From Methanoculleus sp. (GTDB taxonomy: Archaea; Halobacteriota; Methanomicrobia; Methanomicrobiales; Methanoculleaceae), in assembly GCF_020696975.1 (NCBI RefSeq), contig NZ_JAJGBK010000012.1, forward strand, positions 1 through 60,610: DNA of 60,610 nt, in the 5' to 3' direction. Position 1 is the first letter of the stretch. Each line of letters starts with the position of its first letter. Below the pieces are notes generated by a model, which worked only from the letters and a program-made list of their open reading frames with translations, had not been told where the DNA came from and did not search any database. Below are positions 42,924-50,490 of the stretch, piece by piece. The position numbers were made by a program, and so were the translations under genes.

Positions 42924-43374
42924 CACCTGCAAACGGTTCTCGGCCGCATGGAGCCGCGGAAACTCCCTCTCCCGGAAGGGTCATCCGTCTCGGCAAATAC
43001 GACGTCCTTTGCTTCTTACTTGCACCGGTCCCTGACGAGACCCCCGCACCTTGCACCAGTCAACCCAGGAAGGCGAAGAAAGCGGGGTATCCCCAGAACC
43101 GGAGAGACATATAAAAAGTGTCTGGGACCGCCGCTTAAAAGAGTGTCTATTTATTTGTTTCAGAATATGTTGTGATGAAGATTTATTATTTATATTTTTC
43201 TAGATCACTCCCCGCTATAACGGTCAGAGTTGGTACAACGCGTTGATTTAACGCTGAAAATTTATTATCAGGGCACTTAATGTGCCTTTTTGAGATTGGA
43301 ACCGGGAACGCAACAGACCGATAGTTTCCGTTATTGAAGTAACTTAATATTTGAGTATTTGCAGAGTATAGGTG
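42924..43374. promoter_or_regulatory. Divergent intergenic region with TATA box of the DUF432 gene
   Basis: No gene is apparent in this 450-bp stretch. From about 43130 on it is unusually AT-rich. A TATA-like acttaatatttgag (43342-43355) is centred about 27 nt before the DUF432 start. Another TATA-like acatataaaaag lies near 43108 and could serve either strand. The kinase message would then have a long leader. Confidence 0.45.
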
Positions 43375-44076
43375 ATGTTCGGACGCTATAATGGCACATT
43401 TTGCCGCGAATGCGGGGACATTTCGGTTGAAACCGATGTGGTGAACGGTCTTTTGACCTACCGGCGTCGGTGCGAAGGCCGGACGTTCGAGCGGATCCTG
43501 GTCTCAAAGACGGGTGAGATCGTCATCAGCCCGGTGGAGCCGCACAACCTCCCTGAGAATATCACCGAGTTCCTGCTGATGGAGTTCTCTCCGATAGTCA
43601 TTGAGCCGGATGCCACCCAGACGGTCTACCTGAAGTTTCCGGTCGAGATCGGTGTCTTCTTAGAGTCCGCGAAGGACATCGATGTGCTGGATATCTTCGG
43701 CCTTGGTCCGCAGAAGTATACGCTCTACGGCTCGCCGACGAACGGGCTCATCGCCCGATGTTACCGGAGTGCGGTCTACCCGGAGATCCCGCCGGTTGAG
43801 CCGTTCCGCGAGGGAGTGCTGAAACTCTGCATTCATAACGCATACAACGAGTGGGCGGAGGTCTCGTGCGCAGTCTTTGACAGCACCGATATGAAGATCT
43901 ACTACGACAATTATGTCGCGGCCTCCGCAACGATGAAGATCGTCTCCAAGACGCTCGCGGAGACGGACTTCGTCGACGCGCCCCTCCGGCCCGGCATGAC
44001 GAAGGCTATCGAGCTGAATGTGGCCCGCAAGATCCCGGTTCTCGATCGGGGTTACCTGATGGAGTGGGGATACTGA
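43375..44076 (+). CDS. DUF432-type protein upstream of MscS
   Basis: A 233-residue soluble protein with CRECGD near the N-terminus (a single C-x2-C, so not a full zinc ribbon) and a beta-rich body. I take it as DUF432, a methanogen family often located next to small mechanosensitive channels. No catalytic motif is visible. Its stop codon overlaps the MscS start as TGATG, implying coupled translation and perhaps a regulatory role for the channel. A GTG one codon earlier is an alternative start. Confidence 0.6.
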   Translation: MFGRYNGTFCRECGDISVETDVVNGLLTYRRRCEGRTFERILVSKTGEIVISPVEPHNLPENITEFLLMEFSPIVIEPDATQTVYLKFPVEIGVFLESAKDIDVLDIFGLGPQKYTLYGSPTNGLIARCYRSAVYPEIPPVEPFREGVLKLCIHNAYNEWAEVSCAVFDSTDMKIYYDNYVAASATMKIVSKTLAETDFVDAPLRPGMTKAIELNVARKIPVLDRGYLMEWGY

Positions 44077-44933
44077 TGGCGTTCAACGTGACCGAGGTCC
44101 TGGAGATCCCTATCGGGGTCGGCACTATCACCCTCGAAAACATACTGTATTTCGCCGTAATCCTCACCATCGGCGTGACCGTCGCGAGGATTGTCTCGAC
44201 GAACGTCCGCAGAGCCCTCACGGAGCGGCTGCCCAAGAACGAGTCCGAACTGCTCGCAAAACTGGTCTACTACATCATCATCCTCTGGGCGTTCGTCTTC
44301 GCTCTCCCGCAACTCAACTTCGACCTCTCCGGTCTCCTGGTGGCCGGGGGTGTCGCCGGTCTGGTCATCGGTTTTGCCAGCCAGAGCGTCGTCTCGAACC
44401 TGATCTCGGGCCTCTTCCTGATGTTCGAACGCCCGATCAAACTCGGGGACAGCATAAACGTCGCGGACGTGAGCGGCAATGTCGAGGATGTCCGCGTCCT
44501 CTCGACGGTTGTCAAGACATACGACGGGATCTACGTCCGTATACCGAACGAGACAGTATTCACATCGAATATCACGAATTACGTCCACAATGCAGCCCGG
44601 CGGTTTACATACGAGATCGGTATCCGGTATGAGGACGATGCCGATAAGGCGATCCGGATCACGAGGGAGGTCATCGCGAACCATCCCTTCGCTCTGAAGC
44701 ACCCGGCGCCATCGGTCTTCGTCGACAATCTCGGTGATAACAGCGTCAACCTGACCGTCTACATATGGGCGCCGGCCCGGAACTGGTGGGATGTCAGGAC
44801 GGATCTCCTCTGGAAGATCAAGCAGGCACTTGAGGCGAACGGTATCGAAAAGCCTTTCCCGCAACGGACCATCACGTTTGCGGACAACCTTGAGGTGAAG
44901 AACCGGGCTGCCGGGAAGAAAGGGGACGATTGA
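44076..44933 (+). CDS. mscS: Small-conductance mechanosensitive channel, MscS family
   Basis: A 285-residue membrane protein. There are three hydrophobic segments in the first 110 residues. The pore helix LLVAGGVAGLVIGFASQSVV leads into the conserved N.ISGLFLMFERPIKLGD motif, then the beta-domain with RIPNETVFTS. It releases solutes on hypo-osmotic shock. The ATG overlaps the DUF432 stop codon. Confidence 0.93.
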   Translation: MAFNVTEVLEIPIGVGTITLENILYFAVILTIGVTVARIVSTNVRRALTERLPKNESELLAKLVYYIIILWAFVFALPQLNFDLSGLLVAGGVAGLVIGFASQSVVSNLISGLFLMFERPIKLGDSINVADVSGNVEDVRVLSTVVKTYDGIYVRIPNETVFTSNITNYVHNAARRFTYEIGIRYEDDADKAIRITREVIANHPFALKHPAPSVFVDNLGDNSVNLTVYIWAPARNWWDVRTDLLWKIKQALEANGIEKPFPQRTITFADNLEVKNRAAGKKGDD

Positions 44934-44964
44934 GTCCCTGAAAATAACCAATCTCAAACTCTTT

Positions 44965-45627
44965 TTAGAAACGGTGCACCTTCCCGACCCCTCCCGGCCA
45001 AAACGACTCCGGGTAGCGTGCCTGGAGTTCTGCAATTTTATCGGTGCAGTGGGACGCGGAGAGGTATTTCACACCGGCGAGGGTGTCGATATCCTCGCCG
45101 GTGACGGTGTGCAGCCCGCCGATGACGCCCCATACCGGTCCAACCTGTGAGATCCGTTCGATGATCCGGCTGATCTGCGGGTGCGCGCACCCGGTGACGA
45201 TGAGAAGACCGCCCGGTACGGTTATTACGAGCGACTGCTCCCGGATGCCGGTCCCGAGCGGCCCGGTCACGGCGATGCCGTCCGCGATCCCGGTCCATCT
45301 GCGGATGATCCGCGGTTCGGTGTATTCCCGGATCAGTCCAAGAGTCTTCTCCGAGAAGGCGTCATGGACGTAGACCTCTGTTGACGGGTTATCGGCGAGA
45401 ACCGTCGCGATCCCGCCGATGTGGTCGTGGTGGTCGTGGGAGAGGACGAGATGCCGGACGCAAGCCGGGTCGATCCCGAGCGTCTGCATGTTTGCGGCAA
45501 GCACGTCCCCGCGCCCCCCGGTGTCAAAGAGCAGCCCGGCATCCTTGATAAAACAGGAGAATCCCCAATCCGTGGCGAGATCCGGCCGGAAGGGGATGTT
45601 GTTGTAGACCTCGATGAGAGTGGGCAT
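44965..45627 (-). CDS. Metallo-beta-lactamase-fold hydrolase (COG1237-like)
   Basis: A 220-residue MBL-fold protein. Metal motifs are LSHDHHDHIGG (HxHxDH, about residues 63-68), VTGCAHPQI and GGLHTVTG. The CAHP motif places it in the family that includes the dihydropterin ribofuranosylaminobenzene phosphate synthase-like proteins of methanogens. That could link it to methanopterin synthesis, but this is family inference only. It converges with mscS. Confidence 0.82.
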   Translation of the reverse strand: MPTLIEVYNNIPFRPDLATDWGFSCFIKDAGLLFDTGGRGDVLAANMQTLGIDPACVRHLVLSHDHHDHIGGIATVLADNPSTEVYVHDAFSEKTLGLIREYTEPRIIRRWTGIADGIAVTGPLGTGIREQSLVITVPGGLLIVTGCAHPQISRIIERISQVGPVWGVIGGLHTVTGEDIDTLAGVKYLSASHCTDKIAELQARYPESFWPGGVGKVHRF

Positions 45628-45755
45628 CAGAACAGACTCCAGACATCCGGTCTCTCGTCGGGAACGATTATGCTTCCCGATGAGGTAATCGGAGGTCGGG
45701 CCCGGGGCCGGAGAGCACCCGGACCTGCAGACGAAAATGGGGGTTTTGGGTAGAA

Positions 45756-46517
45756 TCAGGAGATGATGTAGGAGATTGAGACGGTTGCGGTCACGTCGAT
45801 CTCACCGGCCTCGAGCGGTGTCGGGGCCGCTGCTCCGCCGGCTGCCTTCTCCATGCCCATGACGCGGTTGTCGTAGACCAGCGGGATGTAGTTGTTTCCG
45901 ACGTTGACCTCTTTGACGTCGATGATGGTCTTGCCGAGGGCCGCGGCAACCGCGTCTGCGTCGCCCCGCGCCTGCTCTACGGCGGCGGTCAGGGCCTGCG
46001 ACCGGAACTCAAGCTGCCTGGCGTCACTCAGGGTGAACGCGAACCGATCGACCCGGTTTGCACCGTTCGCGACTGCAAGGTCGACGATCTCGCCGGCGCG
46101 GTTCACGTCATTGAGTGTGACCTCAACGGTGTTGATGACCCGGTAGAACTGGATCCGCAGATCGCGGGTCGTCGTGTCGGCGGGAAGTGGCCGGTTGTTG
46201 TTCTCGGTCACCGGGATGATGTTGTAACTTGCGGTCCGGATATCCTTCTCCGGGATGCCGGCGTTCTTTAAGGCGTTGATCACGGCGTCCATCTTTCGGG
46301 CATTCTCCTGCTGCGCCACTGTAACGTCGGCGTTCTCGGTCTCGACCGCGAAGAGAATGATGGCCTGGTCGGGTGTGGTCGTCACTTTGCCCGTCCCGGA
46401 GACGTGGATCAGTTTGTCCTTGGACTCCTCCTCCGGCATCTGTGCGGTGACGCTCCCGATCACCGCGGCGCAGATGACCATCAGGGCAAGCCCCAGAAGT
46501 GCTGTCTTTCCTCGCAT
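45756..46517 (-). CDS. Secreted SIMPL (DUF541) domain protein
   Basis: A 253-residue exported protein. A signal peptide (MRGKTALLGLALMVICAAVI, ending near SVTAQ) precedes the SIMPL domain, recognised by IHVSGTGKVTTTPDQAII and a C-terminal VTATVSISYII. A disordered Ala/Pro/Thr loop lies near residue 235. The family's role is unclear; it is linked to envelope functions. The ATG at 46517 was preferred to a TTG three codons upstream. Confidence 0.85.
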   Translation of the reverse strand: MRGKTALLGLALMVICAAVIGSVTAQMPEEESKDKLIHVSGTGKVTTTPDQAIILFAVETENADVTVAQQENARKMDAVINALKNAGIPEKDIRTASYNIIPVTENNNRPLPADTTTRDLRIQFYRVINTVEVTLNDVNRAGEIVDLAVANGANRVDRFAFTLSDARQLEFRSQALTAAVEQARGDADAVAAALGKTIIDVKEVNVGNNYIPLVYDNRVMGMEKAAGGAAAPTPLEAGEIDVTATVSISYIIS

Positions 46518-46542
46518 AGGTATCAATCATCTTTTAATTCGG

Positions 46543-46556
46543 TGAAAATAAATATC
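46543..46556 (-). promoter_or_regulatory. TATA box of the SIMPL gene
   Basis: On the minus strand agatatttattttc is centred about 33 nt before the ATG, giving a very short leader. A perfect palindrome lies just upstream of it. Confidence 0.45.
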
Positions 46557-46565
46557 TTGCTTTAA

Positions 46566-46583
46566 CTACGATATTTTTCGTAG
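46566..46583. promoter_or_regulatory. Perfect inverted repeat next to the SIMPL promoter (operator candidate)
   Basis: ctacga-tatttt-tcgtag is a perfect 6-bp palindrome with a 6-nt spacer, flanked on the plus strand by ctttaa on both sides. It sits immediately upstream of the TATA/BRE position, where an archaeal regulator could block or recruit TBP/TFB. It could also form a weak RNA hairpin. Confidence 0.5.
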
Positions 46584-46700
46584 CTTTAACCGGGCGAATT
46601 ATGAAAACGAGCGTTTTAATCTCGTTTCCCGGATCTCCTCACTCCCGGCCGGTCTTCGGCACCTATCCGGCCGCCGCCATCAGGTGGGTGAGAAGACCTT

Positions 46701-48014
46701 TCACGATCCTTCATCCCCTTCGCCGCCCGTTACGGCATTGATTGCATCGAGCACCTCTCTGGCGGACCGGTAGCGGTCGGCAGGCTCTTTTGCGAGGCAG
46801 CGGAGAATGATTCCATCGAGCCTGGCGAGGGCGGGGTCGACCTCTGAGGGGGGGACCGGCTGCCCGTTCAGGATCGCCCCGGCCATCCCGGCGATGCCCT
46901 CGCCGGCATAGGGGGCCATTCCCGTCACCAGCTCGTAGAGGACGGCGCCGAGCTGGTAGATGTCGGTCCCGGCCCCGGCCCCGGTCTTCCCGAACCGTTC
47001 CGGGGCGATCTGCTCCGGGGCAGCGTAGGCGAGGGTGAACCCGGCGGCGCCGGTCTCCCGGCTCGTTGCGAGTCTCGTGCTCATGCCCCAGTCGGTGATC
47101 TTCGGCGTCAGGTCGTCGGCGAGGAGGATGTTTCCGGGCTTGATGTCCCGGTGGACGACGCCCCGCTCGTGGGCATAGGCAAGCCCGGCGGCGATGCCGG
47201 CAGCGATCCGGGCGGCGGTCCCGACCGGGAGCGGTTTATCGAGGTCTGCGAGGCTCCGGGGCAGGTACTCCATCTCGACGTACGGGACCGGGAGGATGTT
47301 GACCGAGTAGACCTGGACGATGTTAGGGTGGACGAGGTCCTCCCAGAACCGCATCTCCTTCATGAACGTCTTTCCGGTTGCCTCGTCGTAGGTGACCGGT
47401 ATCTTCACCGCTACGGTCCGACGGTCATCGCGCCTGACTGCGGAGAAGACCTGTCCGAGCCCGCCCCTCCCGACGAAGGCGATCCGGTCGTAGCGCTCTC
47501 CAAGTTCCGGCGGGAACCCGGCCGGACGGGAGAGTTGGGTCCGGTATGCGCCGGGCAGGATGGTCGCGCCTGCCCGCGTTTCGCCGCCGGCACCTCTTTC
47601 CTCCGGTTCCATCAGGTATCGGGCACCAAGCACGGCGGCGCCGGCGAGCAGGATGAGGCCCAGTCCAATCCCGCCCCAGCCGGAGAAGTCTGCGACCGTC
47701 GGCCCGCTCCCCTCTTCACCGGCTCTTCCGGCCTGCTCTTCTCCCGGGGTCCCGGCAGGTGTGAGCGAGGGGAGGGGGCTCGGTGTCTCTTTGGGTTTAC
47801 CCTTGCCCTTATCCTTGTTCTGGCCTGGGGCTAACCCGCTCTTCCCGGGAGCGGTGGTGACGTCGTCGGCCGGCGCTTTGCCCGCAGCCCCGATGGCCGG
47901 AACGACGCCGTTCGTGTCCCCTGGCGGTCCACCCGCTCCCGAGACGGCCGGAGCGATCGCAGCGAGGAGGAGGGCGGCGGCGAGGAGCAGGACTGTCGCC
48001 CGTTCAGGCCGCAT
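46701..48014 (-). CDS. Transmembrane eukaryotic-like Ser/Thr protein kinase
   Basis: A 437-residue protein: signal sequence (about 1-27), extracellular Gly/Pro/Lys-rich linker (about 28-110), one membrane helix (about 113-133) and a cytoplasmic C-terminal kinase (about 176-430). Kinase motifs are VGRGGLGQVF, VAVKIP (Lys), HRDIKPGN (about 288-295), DWG in place of DFG (308-310) and YAAPEQ (APE). All catalytic residues needed for activity are present. The order (sensor outside at the N-terminus, kinase inside at the C-terminus) is reversed from bacterial PknB. It overlaps the wHTH-FHA gene by 11 nt and is co-expressed with it. Confidence 0.88.
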   Translation of the reverse strand: MRPERATVLLLAAALLLAAIAPAVSGAGGPPGDTNGVVPAIGAAGKAPADDVTTAPGKSGLAPGQNKDKGKGKPKETPSPLPSLTPAGTPGEEQAGRAGEEGSGPTVADFSGWGGIGLGLILLAGAAVLGARYLMEPEERGAGGETRAGATILPGAYRTQLSRPAGFPPELGERYDRIAFVGRGGLGQVFSAVRRDDRRTVAVKIPVTYDEATGKTFMKEMRFWEDLVHPNIVQVYSVNILPVPYVEMEYLPRSLADLDKPLPVGTAARIAAGIAAGLAYAHERGVVHRDIKPGNILLADDLTPKITDWGMSTRLATSRETGAAGFTLAYAAPEQIAPERFGKTGAGAGTDIYQLGAVLYELVTGMAPYAGEGIAGMAGAILNGQPVPPSEVDPALARLDGIILRCLAKEPADRYRSAREVLDAINAVTGGEGDEGS

Positions 48015-48801
48015 CCGCCGCCGGCACCCCCCCGGGAACAACGAAGACAAGGGTTGCCCCCGGCGCTCCTTTGGCGAGTTCGACAAGGTCGCCGTCGTGG
48101 AGTTCTCCCCGCGCGCCCCGGTCGAGCGGCGCGCCGTTCACGAACGTGCCGCCGGTGCTCCCGCAGTCCTCGATGAACCAGGCGCCGTCCCGCCGGGTGA
48201 TCCGGGCGTGCGGTCGTGAGACACGGGTGACCGCCGCATACTCATCGCCGAGGACGATCTCCTGTCCGGACCGGCCGGGCGCGTCCGGGTCCGCCCGCCC
48301 TACGGCGATGCTGTCGTCTCCGAGCGGGAAGACCTTGCCGTCCTCCGCTCCCCCTAACAGGATGAAGACCGGACTCTGCCCGGCAAACTCGCCCGAGAAC
48401 GTCTCCCGGACACCGGCAAGTTTCTTTGCGAGCACGGCATCCGTAAGCGTCAGGTTCAGGTTCGCAAACAGCCCGAGGCTTCTCGTGATCGCCTCAAGCC
48501 CTCCGGGCACGAGCGAGTACTTCCAGACCGGGCGGATCCCTTTTGCGGTCGGCCGGGAGAGACCGGCCTCTTTCCGGACGACCCCGATGCTCATGAGTTT
48601 GTCGAGGTGCTTCTTGGTGTTCTCGTAACTTGTCTCGATTGCGGCCGAGATCTGCCGGATGTCCTTTGGCTTGCGCTCGATAACTTTGAGGACCTTTAGA
48701 CGTGTGCTGCTGCTCAGCACGTCCAGGTATTCGGAGAGTTCCTGCAGATCGTCGGTGTCCATATCAAGGATCAGTGTCCTTGTGTCGTCGTCGCTGGTCA
48801 T
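48004..48801 (-). CDS. Winged-helix DNA-binding protein with C-terminal FHA domain
   Basis: A 265-residue protein: an ArsR-like winged helix (about 25-92, SSSTRLKVLKVIERKPKDIR then ISAAIETSYENTKKHLDKL), a linker helix (about 98-135) and an FHA domain (about 144-255). FHA motifs are VGR (about 167), SRPH (195-198) and GSTGGTFVNG (about 214-223). The usual Asn of STNGT is Gly here. FHA domains bind phosphothreonine. The start MTSDDDTRT was chosen since GCAGGGGATG lies before it; an ATG 13 codons upstream is also possible. It is upstream of, and overlapping with, the membrane kinase. Confidence 0.85.
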   Translation of the reverse strand: MTSDDDTRTLILDMDTDDLQELSEYLDVLSSSTRLKVLKVIERKPKDIRQISAAIETSYENTKKHLDKLMSIGVVRKEAGLSRPTAKGIRPVWKYSLVPGGLEAITRSLGLFANLNLTLTDAVLAKKLAGVRETFSGEFAGQSPVFILLGGAEDGKVFPLGDDSIAVGRADPDAPGRSGQEIVLGDEYAAVTRVSRPHARITRRDGAWFIEDCGSTGGTFVNGAPLDRGARGELHDGDLVELAKGAPGATLVFVVPGGVPAADAA

Positions 48802-48840
48802 AGCATCCCCTGCCGGCCTTCCATTGCTGTATATTTCCAT

Positions 48841-49170
48841 ATACGTAGCCTTTATGATTATGGGAACTATCCGTTAAGCGGTTGCCGCAGTAAAGAGGAT
48901 TGTGCCGCCCACCGCGAGGAAGAGAGCGGTCATCCGGTCACTTCGCCGGGTGCTCCTCGTCTGGCAGCCTGGCGTCCGGTCGAGATCCGGAAATTCACCC
49001 CGGTGGGATGGCATGTGTCTTCCTCCTCGATGGCAACCTCCGGGATTCCTGGAGTGGCGGATGGCCGCGGGGGGCTGCAGTGCCCGCGCTGTTATCCCGT
49101 CCCGGGATTGCAGGGCAAGCGATTGTTCCCGGGATCATGTTTTATACGAAGTGACCTATCGAGGGGGGCC
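48841..49170. promoter_or_regulatory. Intergenic region with divergent promoters
   Basis: No gene is apparent. Near 48836-48860 the sequence is AT-rich (ccatatacgtagcctttatgattat), a likely promoter area for the minus-strand wHTH-FHA gene. At 49139-49149 gttttatacga is centred about 27 nt before the ATG at 49171, so that gene may be leaderless. Confidence 0.45.
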
Positions 49171-49455
49171 ATGCTTGAAGATATTGAAGCGGCACAGCAG
49201 CGGACCGTGATGGCGGAGATCGAGGAGATGATCCAGACGACGCCCGAGTATGCTGATATACGGGAGGCTCTCCAGTCGTTGAACTTCATACCGGAGCAGG
49301 ACGATACCGACGTCGCAATCTGGGTGCAGCCTGACCTCAGGATCTTCGTCCTGCTCCAGATGAACCTCGGGGGCGGGTATGCAGGGTACAGGGTTGGTGC
49401 CTACGACGACCTTGACAGCCAGAACGGGGAGTTTTCCGGCTACAATGCCCGGTAA
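49171..49455 (+). CDS. Small hypothetical protein, paralogue A
   Basis: A 94-residue acidic protein of unknown function. Its core, EYADIREALQSLNF then DVAIWVQPDLRIFVLLQMN, aligns with the next gene (TYDEIRKGLEGLGF, then LALWENPEHELFVMVHMD). The ATG is placed about 27 nt after a TATA-like element, and the upstream in-frame extension has no coding character. It has no membrane segment or metal motif. Possibly a single-domain fold shared by both genes. Confidence 0.7.
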   Translation: MLEDIEAAQQRTVMAEIEEMIQTTPEYADIREALQSLNFIPEQDDTDVAIWVQPDLRIFVLLQMNLGGGYAGYRVGAYDDLDSQNGEFSGYNAR

Positions 49456-49530
49456 TGGTTCTGTCCACCCCCTTATCTCACCGCCCCTGCCGGGTCAGGT
49501 TTATCTGGACGTGTGCGGTATGGTTCTCGC

Positions 49531-49797
49531 ATGCCCAGACAGATAAAGATTGACCGGGGTGAGCAGGAGGCCATGATTGGCCGGGTCCGGGATGTCTTGA
49601 CCGCAAACGCCACTTACGACGAGATCCGTAAGGGTCTTGAGGGTCTCGGGTTCAGGGCGAAGGAGGACAGGCCCGCCCTTGCCCTCTGGGAGAACCCCGA
49701 GCACGAACTCTTCGTGATGGTTCATATGGATCCCGCGACCGGCAAATTGCGGGATCATGAGGTGAGCACGTTCGAGGAGACGGAGGGGTTCGAGTAG
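49531..49797 (+). CDS. Small hypothetical protein, paralogue B
   Basis: An 88-residue acidic protein of unknown function, distantly related to the preceding gene over about 60 residues. The ATG at 49531 lies about 28 nt after gtttatctgg (near 49499-49508), suggesting a leaderless transcript; six upstream codons are possible but less likely. The pair is probably an old tandem duplication. Confidence 0.7.
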   Translation: MPRQIKIDRGEQEAMIGRVRDVLTANATYDEIRKGLEGLGFRAKEDRPALALWENPEHELFVMVHMDPATGKLRDHEVSTFEETEGFE

Positions 49798-49804
49798 CCC
49801 CGGT

Positions 49805-50251
49805 TCACGCCCAGTCCGGCGGCGGGTCCGCAAAGAGCGCGATGTATCCGCCGATGAGCGTGAGGATGAAGACGATCAGGTAGATCGGGACGGCAAACGT
49901 CCGCCCAAACTGGGCAAAGAGCCCGATCCCGGTGATCTCGCCCACGAGCAGGATGAGGCGCAAGAGGAACATAACGAGAAACACGGCGCCGACGGCGCCG
50001 AAGATCGGGCCCGGCAGGTTCAGGGGGAAGATGAGGGTGCCGAAGAGGTCGCCGATGAGGAAGACGACCGAGATCAGGATGAGGAGGCCAAGGTTGGCGT
50101 TGAGGAACCCGACGATCCGGACAAATATCGGTGCCTGGACGTAGCTGCCGGTGAGTATGTTCAGGACGCCTAACAGGACCAGAAAGATGACGAGCCCGAT
50201 GGCCCAGGATACGAGGACACCGACGACCGATCTCTTCTTGCGCCCACCCAT
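49805..50251 (-). CDS. Small membrane protein (about four TM segments)
   Basis: A 148-residue, strongly hydrophobic protein with four predicted membrane segments, starting with the basic MGGRKKRS. No known family or motif was recognised. The upstream in-frame extension (64 codons) is Arg/Ser-rich without hydrophobic character and was rejected. It converges with paralogue B (7 nt between stops). Confidence 0.72.
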   Translation of the reverse strand: MGGRKKRSVVGVLVSWAIGLVIFLVLLGVLNILTGSYVQAPIFVRIVGFLNANLGLLILISVVFLIGDLFGTLIFPLNLPGPIFGAVGAVFLVMFLLRLILLVGEITGIGLFAQFGRTFAVPIYLIVFILTLIGGYIALFADPPPDWA

Positions 50252-50490
50252 GCGATCTCTCTGATGAGTGGATGGTGCTTCACTCTTATGGAGTTTCCGG
50301 CGGCGTGGGTACCTGCGCCTGCGCGTTCCATACCCGCACAGCGTTCGGACCGCCGGGTGCGAGCGGGGGCATCTCCCCTCACTGATGCCGGGCCCGGTCC
50401 GGGGCGCTCTGCCCGCAGAACCGCTGGCCTTCTGATGGCCCATATCTTTATGTCACCGTACCGTTACCCCGACCCGGATGGGATGAGAGA

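Noticed and set aside
49003-49170. N-terminal extension of the small paralogue A
   Set aside because: The 56 extra residues have no coding character, and a TATA element sits within them at the right distance for the inner ATG.
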